DNA of 5,894 nucleotides from CAZYSK01 sp964649415 (GCA_964649415.1 CAZYSK010000169.1:1-5894), one strand, 5' to 3'; positions 1 to 5,540 are shown, counted from the first letter of the stretch. Notes: generated by a model not told the origin, from the letters alone. Numbers and translations are program-made.

Positions 1-2
1 TC

Positions 3-374
3 GAGCTCGTGTGTCCCTCTTACCTGCTGCCCATCGGGCGGGTGCAGCAGGGCATGTCGCTGGAACAGCCGCCGCGCCGGGTCGTGGGAACGGATTACTA
101 TCCGGTGCCCTGGACCTCGATATGGGACATCGTGATCGATCCCACCGATTCGCAGACCCTCTACGCCGCCGACCACCACAGCGGGGTCTATCTATCTACC
201 GACGGCGGGGGCACCTGGGTGCCCATCAACGAGGGGCTATCCACCCGGGCGGTCACCGCCATGGCGATCTCCTCGGATGGGACGGTGCTCTATGCGGCGA
301 CCGAGGGAGAGGGGGTCTTTCGGTTGGGGGAGATAGAGCTGGGCTTGATTTACCTGCCGCTCGTCTTGAGATAG
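3..374 (+). CDS. Asp-box (BNR/sortilin-like) propeller protein, C-terminal part, 5' truncated by window edge
   Basis: The reading frame is open from the first bases of the window to the TAG at 372-374, so only the last about 123 residues are seen. The GTG at position 9 is not a convincing start. A clear Asp-box, STDGGGTW (195-218), fits the S-x-D-x-G-x-T-W pattern found on the beta-hairpins of BNR, sortilin and sialidase-type propellers. It is followed by a second blade-like stretch (TAMAISSDGTVLYAATEGEGVFRL). Phrases such as WDIVIDPTDSQTLYAA are typical of bacterial extracellular repeat proteins of the YCF48/exo-sialidase superfamily. The chain ends in IYLPLVLR directly before the stop, the same tail seen on two downstream secreted proteins. 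Known of the family: beta-propeller scaffold, often extracellular. Inferred: surface-exposed or secreted; any enzymatic activity cannot be judged from this fragment. Confidence 0.8.
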   Translation, partial: ELVCPSYLLPIGRVQQGMSLEQPPRRVVGTDYYPVPWTSIWDIVIDPTDSQTLYAADHHSGVYLSTDGGGTWVPINEGLSTRAVTAMAISSDGTVLYAATEGEGVFRLGEIELGLIYLPLVLR

Positions 375-403
375 AGCGGGACACAATAAGAGCGAACGAG
401 CCC

Positions 404-410
404 AAGGAGG
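404..410 (+). promoter_or_regulatory. Ribosome binding site AAGGAGG for the lectin-like propeller gene
   Basis: AAGGAGG lies 5 nt before the ATG at 416. It decides the start: the frame is open far upstream to position 11, but that extension overlaps the preceding gene, has no comparable binding site, and would bury the hydrophobic signal peptide inside the protein. Confidence 0.85.
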
Positions 411-415
411 GAGAA

Positions 416-1693
416 ATGCCTAACAGGAGAATACTGTTCATTGGTTGGGTTACCAGCATGATGTTGTTGACCGTCGTTATCGGCTTCTGCCTGGATGGAG
501 GCAGTATCCAGGCGGCCCAGGCCCTGACCTCAGCGGGCGAGTCACAGACCAGGAGTGAGGACAAGGCAAGGGAGACGGCTCTATCTCACTCGCATCTCAC
601 GCCGGCCGTCGTGTATGTTACCGACGATGGGCACATCCACGAAGTAGCGCTCAAGGGCACGTGGCAGGACCGGGATCTAACCGCAGCCGCCGGAGCTCCG
701 GTCACTTGTTCGGGCTTCCCTCAACCTATGGCGTATCGGAGAAGTGATGGGGTGTCCATGGTCGTCTACCGGGGGATAGATGATCACATTCACTCACTCT
801 ACCTCGATCTCCTTCGGCAAGGGAATAACTGGCAAGAGGTTTGGCACTGGGCCGATCTGAGCGCCATCACCGGGTCGCCGGTCGCCGCGTCTGATCCAAC
901 CGGTTATGTTCGCAGCGATGGCATATCCGCGGTCGTGTATACCGGCTCTGACGGTCACATCCATGACTTGAGACTTGAAACCGGCTGGATTTGGGCCGAC
1001 CTGACGGCCATCGCCGGCGCTCCCGCAGCGTCCGGCAGCCTCCCCATCGCCTACGTTCGAGGTGATGGGATCAACACAATTGTCTACGAGGCTGCCTCAG
1101 GCGGCCACATCTGCGAATTGCGACTCGACGACGGCTGGAAATGGGCCGATCTGACCTCCCTTTCCGGCGCGCCACTCCCCATGTCGGATCTTTCAGCTTA
1201 CGTTCGCAGCGACGGCATCTCGACCATCAACTATGCAGGCTATGACGGCCATGTCCATGACATAAGGCTTGAAACCGACTGGATCTGGGCCGACCTGACG
1301 GCGATTTCCGGCGCGCCGGGGACTGGATACAGGCCTTACGGATACGTGCGGAGCGACGGCATCAATGCCATCGTGTATGCAACGAGTGGCATGGATGCCG
1401 GTCATATTTACGAGCTTCGTCTCGACAGTGGGTGGCAATACTACGAACTCACCTCGGTCCCCAATGCCATCCAGGGGTACAGGCCGGTTGGCTACGTTCG
1501 CGCTGATGGAATCTCTGCGGTCGTATACCTGGGTGGTTCCGTTTGGCACATTCAGGACATTCGGCTGGAGAAGGATGGGTGGCACTGGGTGGACTTGTCC
1601 TACCTGGCGGGAGCGCCAGCCGCGGGTAGCTATCCCTGGCCATACAATCGCAGTGTCGTTACACGAGTCTACTTGCCGCTGATTGTGCGTTAG
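416..1693 (+). CDS. Secreted seven-repeat beta-propeller, lectin-like protein with YLPLIVR C-terminal tail
   Basis: This is a 425-residue protein. Residues 1-36 form a signal peptide: basic MPNRR, a hydrophobic run from about 6 to 24, and a likely cleavage near IQAAQA. Seven repeats of about 48 residues fill 64-408. The core of each reads roughly YVRSDGIxxxVYxGxDGHIHxxRLxxxWxWADLTxxxGAP. Blade 1 (about 64-104) lacks the opening YVRSDG strand. The last residues (YNRSVVTRVY, 410-419) look like that missing strand, so a seven-bladed ring closed by an N/C velcro is plausible. The pattern recalls bacterial propellers related to fucose-binding lectins (AAL/PLL type, DUF346-like). Sugar binding is inference; I cannot point to proven binding residues. 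The protein ends in VYLPLIVR. The start lies 41 nt after the upstream gene's stop, so co-transcription is possible. No catalytic motif is visible. Confidence 0.85.
   Translation: MPNRRILFIGWVTSMMLLTVVIGFCLDGGSIQAAQALTSAGESQTRSEDKARETALSHSHLTPAVVYVTDDGHIHEVALKGTWQDRDLTAAAGAPVTCSGFPQPMAYRRSDGVSMVVYRGIDDHIHSLYLDLLRQGNNWQEVWHWADLSAITGSPVAASDPTGYVRSDGISAVVYTGSDGHIHDLRLETGWIWADLTAIAGAPAASGSLPIAYVRGDGINTIVYEAASGGHICELRLDDGWKWADLTSLSGAPLPMSDLSAYVRSDGISTINYAGYDGHVHDIRLETDWIWADLTAISGAPGTGYRPYGYVRSDGINAIVYATSGMDAGHIYELRLDSGWQYYELTSVPNAIQGYRPVGYVRADGISAVVYLGGSVWHIQDIRLEKDGWHWVDLSYLAGAPAAGSYPWPYNRSVVTRVYLPLIVR
605..1639 (+). repeat. Seven tandem coding repeats (about 144 nt each) of the propeller
   Basis: The blades run at residues about 64-104, 106-162, 163-210, 212-260, 261-308, 309-358 and 359-408. 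Blade 2 carries an insertion around LLRQGNNWQEVW (132-143). Blades 3, 5 and 7 have D-(L/I)-R-L-E after the HIH-like motif and an IS before the VVY strand. Blades 4 and 6 have E-L-R-L-D and IN. This alternation suggests growth by duplication of a two-blade unit. DNA identity between blades 3 and 5 is high around TGGGCCGACCTGACGGC, which occurs in both. Confidence 0.8.
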
Positions 1694-1704
1694 CCCCGAC
1701 TAGG

Positions 1705-1896
1705 ATGTATTCGATGGTGCATGCTCGCCGCCCCGGTACTTTGCTGTCGCTAGGGGTCTCCGAGGCAGGCAGGCACGTCCGTCTTGTAACGTGTAGTGTC
1801 TACCACGTTCGAGACGGCAAGGTCGTGGAGCAGTGGGAATACGGCGATATGCTGGGCATGCTGCAGCAGCTCGCCGTGATTCCCCCCTTGGGATAA
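1705..1896 (+). pseudogene. C-terminal remnant of a SnoaL-like/ester-cyclase family gene
   Basis: The 63-residue frame reads as the end of a SnoaL-like polyketide-cyclase/ester-cyclase protein: a GR-H-V strand, then SVYHVRDGKVVEQWEYGD, then MLGMLQQLAVIPPLG. In the family this is the last two beta-strands and the final helix, with DGK-(I/V)-VE-W and LLQQLG-(V/I)-P as hallmarks. Family members are usually about 130-150 residues, so the first half of the NTF2-like cone is missing. The homology begins only about 15-40 nt after the stop of the propeller gene, which places a deletion or recombination junction between 1694 and about 1735. No ribosome binding site precedes the ATG at 1705. It is unlikely to fold or act; the fragment is best read as a decaying gene. 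Family call is confident; the pseudogene status is inference from length. Confidence 0.65.
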
Positions 1897-1987
1897 TGGA
1901 TATGGCCACCGATTGTCGCATCCGGCGTGATACGGGGTTTTCTGGAGCATGCCGGTTTCGCCGAGGTAGTCGAGGCGGTTGCAGGAT
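1897..1987 (+). other. Short spacer with a possible gene remnant (frame continues to 2031)
   Basis: After the TAA at 1894-1896 the same frame stays open to a stop at 2029-2031 and encodes GVIRGFLEHAGFAEVVEAV (from 1924) and a further short tail. The LEHAGFAEVV phrase resembles the last strand-helix region of class I SAM-dependent methyltransferases, but it is far too short to assign. It overlaps the start of the acetyltransferase gene. No start codon with a binding site precedes it. It may be another decayed gene end or chance. Confidence 0.2.
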
Positions 1988-2326
1988 ATGTCGACCACAA
2001 GCCTGATCCGCGCGCTCGAGACTAATATCAACGCGCAGATCCCGCTGATGTACGCCGATATGCCCCGCGTGGAGACCTTTGCGGAGCCTGGCCTGTTGGG
2101 GATGATGACGGACCTGCCTGACCCGATGCTGAACGCGGTCTACCAGGCCATCTTTCTGCCGGAGCAGGCCGAGGTGAGGAGCGGCGTCGAGCGGGTACTC
2201 CACCGATATCGCTCGCGTGGCTGCCTCCCGATAACGTGGTTCGTCACACCCTCGACACAGCCGAGGGATCTGGGCAGATACTTGGAGATGTACCAGTTCG
2301 TCCACATCGGCCGAACGCCCCCCTAG
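1988..2326 (+). pseudogene. GNAT acetyltransferase, N-terminal half (gene split by a MITE-like insertion)
   Basis: From ATG 1988 this frame gives 112 residues and then hits TAG at 2324-2326, which lies inside the left terminal repeat of the inserted element. The native part is the first 111 residues (1988-2320), ending FVHIGRTP. Its content (LIRALETNINAQ, TDLPDPMLNAVYQAIF, GCLPITWFVTPSTQPRDLGRYL) matches the N-terminal domain that precedes the catalytic GNAT fold in a family of about 270-residue bacterial acetyltransferases. A TTG at 1979 is an alternative start, but ATG 1988 fits the family better; the binding site is weak for both. Alone this half lacks the acetyl-CoA site and should be inactive. 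It belongs with 2595-3071: deleting 274 bp joins them in frame into 269 residues. Confidence 0.8.
2312..2320 (+). repeat. Left copy of 9-bp target-site duplication (CGAACGCCC)
   Basis: CGAACGCCC here is repeated exactly at 2586-2594, immediately outside both ends of the inverted-repeat-bounded insert. It encodes the end of GRTP in the acetyltransferase. Confidence 0.85.
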
Positions 2327-2342
2327 ATGACTTACCATCACA
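2321..2342 (+). repeat. Left terminal inverted repeat of the MITE
   Basis: Pairs with 2564-2585 at 18 of 22 positions; the mismatches are at positions 5, 7, 15 and 16 from the outer end. Bases 4-6 of this repeat (TAG, 2324-2326) provide the stop codon that truncates the host gene. Confidence 0.8.
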
Positions 2343-2436
2343 CAATATGCCGGTTGGCTCCTTATCCTATGTCTAGCAACCTACTGGAGAGAACACTGCG
2401 TTTCTACGAAAAGCCCCACTCAAGCACGATTTTGGG

Positions 2437-2489
2437 CCTAAATCCTGGTCTCATGCTCCACTTATACCGCAAAAAGACACGGATTTAGG
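2437..2489. repeat. Internal hairpin of the MITE
   Basis: CCTAAATCC at 2437-2445 and GGATTTAGG at 2481-2489 are exact reverse complements separated by 35 nt. They sit roughly in the middle of the insert. The function is unknown; it may be a relic of a larger element or a folding determinant. Confidence 0.5.
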
Positions 2490-2563
2490 GATGGCGTTCT
2501 GTCCTGGCAGACCACTAAGAGAAAACCATTGGTTCCCCCCGACAAGCTGCCAGATGCACTCGA

Positions 2564-2585
2564 TGTGATACTAAGTCACCCAGGG
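2564..2585 (-). repeat. Right terminal inverted repeat of the MITE
   Basis: The reverse complement starts CCCTGGGTGACTTAGTATCA and matches the left end at 18 of 22 positions. It abuts the right copy of the 9-bp duplication. Confidence 0.8.
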
Positions 2586-2594
2586 CGAACGCCC
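2586..2594 (+). repeat. Right copy of 9-bp target-site duplication (CGAACGCCC)
   Basis: Identical to 2312-2320. After it the acetyltransferase frame resumes with GMAADLW at 2595. Confidence 0.85.
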
Positions 2595-2630
2595 GGTATG
2601 GCCGCCGACCTGTGGGCCGTGGAGGAGTGG

Positions 2631-2651
2631 CCTCCTCCTCCTCCTCCTCCT
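2631..2651 (+). repeat. (CCT)7 trinucleotide microsatellite in the acetyltransferase linker
   Basis: Seven perfect CCT units encode seven prolines between the N-terminal and catalytic domains of the acetyltransferase. Length changes here would alter linker length without shifting the frame. Confidence 0.9.
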
Positions 2652-3148
2652 GGTCTGGTGATCGAGCAGGTCGGCCATAGGGAGCAGTTGAAACAGTGGC
2701 TCCACCCAGTGACGGTCAGTTTTGAGCTGAGTCAGGCGGTCGCGTCTGCTTTCTTCGAGCTGTTCGCCGGGCGCGGTCTTGGCCCTGACGTGCCGTGGCA
2801 GTTGTTCGTTGGTCTCGTGGAGGGCCGGCCGGTGGCCGCCTCGCGCCTGTTCTGCGCGGCCGGGGTGGCCGGCGTTTACCACGTCGCTACCATCCCCGCA
2901 GCGCGGAGAAGGGGGCTGGGGAGCGCCTTGACCCTGGCGGCCGTCCGGTCGGCGCGCGAACTCGATTACCGCGTCGGGGTGCTGGTTTCGTCGTCCGAGG
3001 GGTTCGGCGTCTATCGCCGGCTCGGCTTTCGGGAATGCTGTCACGCCGATGCGTACCGGTGGCCACGATAAATCGGGGGAAACGTGCTTCCCGAACCCGC
3101 CGCGTTCAGCGTGGACCACCGCCGCGCATCTCTACCACAGTAGACTAC

Positions 3149-3153
3149 GGAGG
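3149..3153 (+). promoter_or_regulatory. Ribosome binding site GGAGG for the beta-helix gene
   Basis: GGAGG lies 6 nt before ATG 3160. It supports that start over the in-frame upstream codon at 3049, which lies inside the preceding acetyltransferase coding sequence. Confidence 0.8.
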
Positions 3154-3159
3154 TGTTTG

Positions 3160-4593
3160 ATGACTAACGGATTGGAACAATCCGCGCTATCGATCCTGTG
3201 CAGCCTGATGCTGGTCCTGTTGGGGACACCCTGCCGCACGCCGGACGTCGGGCCCACCGCGCAAGCGGATGCCCCGCTGGGGATGATCTACTACGTCGCC
3301 CCGACCGGCAACGACGGTAACCCGGGAACCATCGCCCATCCCTGGCGCACGATCCAGAAGGCGGCCAACACGATGGTCGCTGGCGACACCGTCTACATCC
3401 GGGCGGGGACTTATGCAGAGCAGGTCATCCCCCAGAATTCGGGCAGCGCCGGGCAGCCCATCACCTACGCCGCCTACCCCGGCGAGACGGCCATCATTGA
3501 CGGAACGGGCGTGGCCGTGCCGGAATATAGCGGGTTGTTCAACCTTGCGGGGCGGGATTACATCCGCGTGTCTGGCTTGCGGGTGATCCACTCGGATTAT
3601 TACGGCATCGTCGCCGAAAACTCCAGCCACGTCACGATCGAGTACAACTACACCTATGACACCTACTCGTCCGGCATCTCTTCGTGGAACGGTAATAACG
3701 TCATCGTGGCCGGCAACGAGGTAGTCGGGGCCTGCACCGGCCCCTGGCAAGAGCATATTTCCATCAGCAACACCGACACCTTCGAGGTGCGCTACAACCA
3801 CATCCACGATGTTATGCCCGGGACGGACGGCAAAGAGGGGCTTTCCGTCAAAGACGCTTCGTCCCACGGGAAGGTGTACGGTAATCATGTGTACAACCTG
3901 AACCGCGTGGGCATCTACGTGGATGCTGAGGCCGAGCATTTGTTCGACGTCGAGGTGTATCAGAACCTCGTCCACGACATCGAGGCGATGGGCTTTTCAC
4001 TGGCTTCGGAGCAGGGCGGGCTGTTGGAGAATATCCGCCTGTACAACAACATCGCCTACAATAACCTGGTGGGCCTGTGGCTGTCGGCCTGCTGCATTGC
4101 GACACACCCATTCAAAGACATCACCATCATCAACAACACCTTTGCCTACAATGGGCGGAATGGCTGGGGCGGGGGGATCGGCATCGAGAACACGCAGGTG
4201 CAGAACGTGGTCATCCGAAACAACATCTGCAGCCAGAATATCTATTCGCAGATGGCCGCCCCCCCCAGCGTTTTGGCGGAGTTGACGGTGGATCACAACC
4301 TGACTGACGGGGATCGTGACCCTGAGTTCGAGTTCTACGGCGTGGGCGACCTGGTTGATGTGTCGCCCTCGTTCGTGAACCCATTGATGGGAAACTATCA
4401 CCTGCAGGCGGATTCACCGGCCATTGATGCCGGTTCAGCCATAGATGCGCCCGCCCAGGATTTCGACGGCCGCGCGCGGCCGCTGGACGGGGATGATGAC
4501 GGCACGGCTGCCTACGACATTGGGGCCTACGAAGCGCCGTTCTTCTCCGTGCACATCTATTTGCCGGTAGTTCTGAGAGACCATCGGGGGTGA
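3160..4593 (+). CDS. Secreted right-handed parallel beta-helix protein, choice-of-anchor Q type, with YLPVVLR tail
   Basis: This is a 477-residue protein. Residues 9-22 (ALSILCSLMLVLLG) form the signal-peptide core. The mature part opens with YYVAPTGNDGNPGTIAHPWRTIQKA (44-68, DUF1565-like start) and GDTVYIRAGTYAE. This opening is typical of right-handed parallel beta-helix proteins related to pectate lyases and other polysaccharide-active folds. Many N-rich turns follow (VTIEYNYTYD, VIVAGNEV, FEVRYNHIHD, VEVYQNLVHD, IRLYNNIAYNN, ITIINNTFAYN, VVIRNNICSQN), spaced as coils of a helix. The end carries SPAIDAG (419-425), DFDG (434-437) and DIGAYE (453-458), the signature of the choice-of-anchor Q domain, then IYLPVVLR (466-473) and four extra residues. 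The fold is well supported. Enzymatic activity is not shown; binding or cleaving an extracellular polysaccharide is inference. Cys25 after GTP is not a convincing lipobox. Confidence 0.88.
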   Translation: MTNGLEQSALSILCSLMLVLLGTPCRTPDVGPTAQADAPLGMIYYVAPTGNDGNPGTIAHPWRTIQKAANTMVAGDTVYIRAGTYAEQVIPQNSGSAGQPITYAAYPGETAIIDGTGVAVPEYSGLFNLAGRDYIRVSGLRVIHSDYYGIVAENSSHVTIEYNYTYDTYSSGISSWNGNNVIVAGNEVVGACTGPWQEHISISNTDTFEVRYNHIHDVMPGTDGKEGLSVKDASSHGKVYGNHVYNLNRVGIYVDAEAEHLFDVEVYQNLVHDIEAMGFSLASEQGGLLENIRLYNNIAYNNLVGLWLSACCIATHPFKDITIINNTFAYNGRNGWGGGIGIENTQVQNVVIRNNICSQNIYSQMAAPPSVLAELTVDHNLTDGDRDPEFEFYGVGDLVDVSPSFVNPLMGNYHLQADSPAIDAGSAIDAPAQDFDGRARPLDGDDDGTAAYDIGAYEAPFFSVHIYLPVVLRDHRG

Positions 4594-4612
4594 CCGTCAC
4601 GGTGCGGGTGTG

Positions 4613-4635
4613 AGGGGCGCGGTTTCCGCGCCCCT
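4613..4635 (+). terminator. Strong GC hairpin after the beta-helix gene (REP-like, no U-tract)
   Basis: AGGGGCGCGG at 4613-4622 and CCGCGCCCCT at 4626-4635 form a perfect 10-bp stem with a 3-nt TTT loop. It starts 20 nt after the stop codon, between two convergent genes, so it could stop transcription from both sides. No T-run follows on either strand, so a classic intrinsic terminator is not certain. It also belongs to a palindrome family repeated at 5302-5322, 5691-5709 and 5756-5774. Confidence 0.5.
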
Positions 4636-4671
4636 GCTGGTCTACCTGGATGGGCCGTTGAAGATAAGCGA

Positions 4672-5277
4672 TCAGGCTTTCCCGCGACGGCCCTGCACCC
4701 GCTTCTGGATGCAGATGGCGACCACGGCCAGCGCCATGAGGACGGCCACGGCCTTTGTCACCATGGACTGCAGGCTCGAGCCAATCAGGATGGCGTGGGC
4801 AGTGGCCAGCCAGAACGCCACGTAGTTCAGCGTGTGGATCACGCGCCAGGGGCGGCGGATCTTCCTGCGCAGCAGCGCAGCCAGGGAGGCAAGCCCGAGC
4901 AGGTACCACGCGGGACGCCCGCCAAGCTGCAGGAAGACCCTCCAGGAGTCGAACCGGGGGACGAACACGCCGAGGCTCAGGCTGTCCCAGGCGATGAGCA
5001 GGGGGTGGAGCGTGACCAGGGATAGTCCCGCTATGGACAGGGCGTGGTGCACCTTGATGAACGGCCTGCCGAAGCGCTGGCGCATCTGGCGCATGTAGTT
5101 GGACGAGACGATGGCCAGGAAGATGGCCTGGTAGCCTGACAGGGCCGCCACCCGGATGGCCCAGTTGAGCGGGGTGCCGTAGGGTTGCAGCGCCACCAGG
5201 CCGACGGAGATGGCCAGCACGACGATGCCGACGAGCGCCAGGTAGAGTGAATTGGCAGGTTTCTGGGTTGGTGTCAT
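4672..5277 (-). CDS. Ferric-reductase-like transmembrane b-type haem protein
   Basis: This is a 201-residue membrane protein starting at ATG 5277. The purine-rich GAGGGGG (5283-5289, minus strand) lies 5 nt before the ATG. An in-frame start at 5313 is possible but lacks this site. Six hydrophobic segments are visible at about residues 10-30, 41-62, 77-98, 122-138, 148-168 and 172-190. Histidine pairs H78/H91 (segment 3) and H148/H161 (segment 5), each 13 residues apart, match the bis-haem ligand geometry of the ferric-reductase-like transmembrane superfamily (FRE/NOX/MsrQ type). That fold passes electrons across the membrane. There is no FAD/NAD(P)H-binding domain in the protein or on its strand in this window, so a partner would be needed. 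Its role (iron reduction, periplasmic repair, other) is unresolved. It converges on the beta-helix gene with 78 bp between the stops. Confidence 0.78.
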   Translation of the reverse strand: MTPTQKPANSLYLALVGIVVLAISVGLVALQPYGTPLNWAIRVAALSGYQAIFLAIVSSNYMRQMRQRFGRPFIKVHHALSIAGLSLVTLHPLLIAWDSLSLGVFVPRFDSWRVFLQLGGRPAWYLLGLASLAALLRRKIRRPWRVIHTLNYVAFWLATAHAILIGSSLQSMVTKAVAVLMALAVVAICIQKRVQGRRGKA

Positions 5278-5301
5278 CTGTTCCCCCTCTCTTTCGAGAC
5301 C

Positions 5302-5322
5302 GGGCAGGTACAAGACCTGCCC
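5302..5322 (-). repeat. REP-like palindrome in the leader of the haem-protein gene
   Basis: GGGCAGGT (5302-5309) and ACCTGCCC (5315-5322) are exact reverse complements around a 5-nt loop. Read on the minus strand it begins GTAGGGGCAGGT. It lies 25 nt upstream of the haem-protein start codon, so it would sit in that mRNA's leader if transcription starts upstream. Confidence 0.6.
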
Positions 5323-5347
5323 CTACTGCTCCTGATGATCGGCGTCT

Positions 5348-5506
5348 CTAGTCCTGAAGGACCACCTCGGCCCAAGCAACGAGTCGCTGGGCTAGCTCCA
5401 GAGCGCGGTGATATTCCGCTTTGGGGTCATGTCTCTCTTTCACATATGACCTGCCCGTTTTGATATGGTGCTGCAACTGTGTCAGACTTCGACATACCCG
5501 TGCTCC
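5348..5506 (-). pseudogene. Possible remnant of a small helical (HEPN-like?) protein gene
   Basis: On the minus strand, a 52-residue frame bounded upstream by TAA (5507-5509) ends at TAG 5348-5350. Its C-terminal part reads TGRSYVKERHDPKAEYHRA and then LELAQRLVAWAEVVLQD, a strongly amphipathic helix. This resembles the last helices of HEPN-domain proteins, but the fragment is too short for a firm call. There is no start codon with a binding site. Treat it as a candidate gene tail. Confidence 0.25.
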
Positions 5507-5540
5507 TTACCACGCACTCTGAGGGTCCGACGACTATGAC

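Larger units (their letters stand above)
2321..2585. mobile_element. 265-bp MITE-like non-autonomous insertion with 22-bp TIRs and 9-bp target duplication
   Basis: The left end begins CCCTAGATGACTTA; the reverse complement of the right end begins CCCTGGGTGACTTA. Over 22 bp (2321-2342 against 2564-2585) 18 positions match. A perfect 9-bp direct repeat flanks the element. No transposase-like frame is present inside, so it would need a transposase supplied in trans. An internal perfect 9-bp inverted repeat (CCTAAATCC at 2437-2445, GGATTTAGG at 2481-2489) could form a hairpin. The element looks more AT-rich than the flanking gene. Insertions with 9-bp duplications and C-starting ends are known among IS4-family and some other elements, but I cannot name the parent IS from sequence alone. 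It interrupts an acetyltransferase gene, whose frame is restored by precise removal. Confidence 0.85.
2529..3071 (+). pseudogene. GNAT N-acetyltransferase, C-terminal catalytic half (displaced by the MITE)
   Basis: The frame can be opened at TTG 2529, but residues up to 2594 are encoded by the insertion and the duplicated target. Native sequence starts at 2595 (GMAADLW) and gives 158 residues. In the reconstructed 269-residue protein, a seven-proline linker lies at 124-130. The acetyl-CoA binding motif A is VATIPAARRRGLGSALT, with RRRGLG at 215-220, matching R/Q-x-x-G-x-G/A. The closing motif is GFGVYRRLGFRE at 247-258. Both are hallmarks of GNAT enzymes, which transfer acetyl from acetyl-CoA to an amine; the substrate here is unknown. 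The catalytic half has no stops or frameshifts. It might be translated alone from TTG 2529, but no good binding site is visible, so loss of function is the simplest reading. Confidence 0.8.

Noticed and set aside
11..415. Upstream in-frame extension of the lectin-like propeller gene
   Set aside because: It overlaps the Asp-box protein in another frame, has arginine/glycine-rich shadow-like composition, and the real start has AAGGAGG and a signal peptide at 416.
605..1639. Regular repeats as a CRISPR array
   Set aside because: The repeats are about 144 nt, diverged at DNA level, and continuous in one reading frame; they are protein repeats.
1700..2341. Minus-strand open frame of 213 codons
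   Set aside because: Composition is arginine/histidine-rich and shadow-like, and it crosses the MITE boundary opposite the convincing SnoaL-like and GNAT frames.
2529..2594. TTG 2529 as the true start of an independent GNAT protein
   Set aside because: Those bases belong to the insertion and its target duplication, and the family's N-terminal domain is found intact just upstream of the insertion in the matching frame.
3049..3159. Upstream in-frame extension of the beta-helix gene
   Set aside because: It begins inside the acetyltransferase coding sequence and precedes a good binding site and signal peptide at 3160.
3220..3240. Lipoprotein lipobox at Cys25 of the beta-helix protein
   Set aside because: GTPC has Pro at -1, which does not fit the lipobox consensus; the protein is more likely processed by signal peptidase I.
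3187..3975. Long minus-strand open frame opposite the beta-helix gene
   Set aside because: It is an antisense shadow rich in V, D, G and H, with no binding site or recognisable domain; the plus-strand frame has full domain support.
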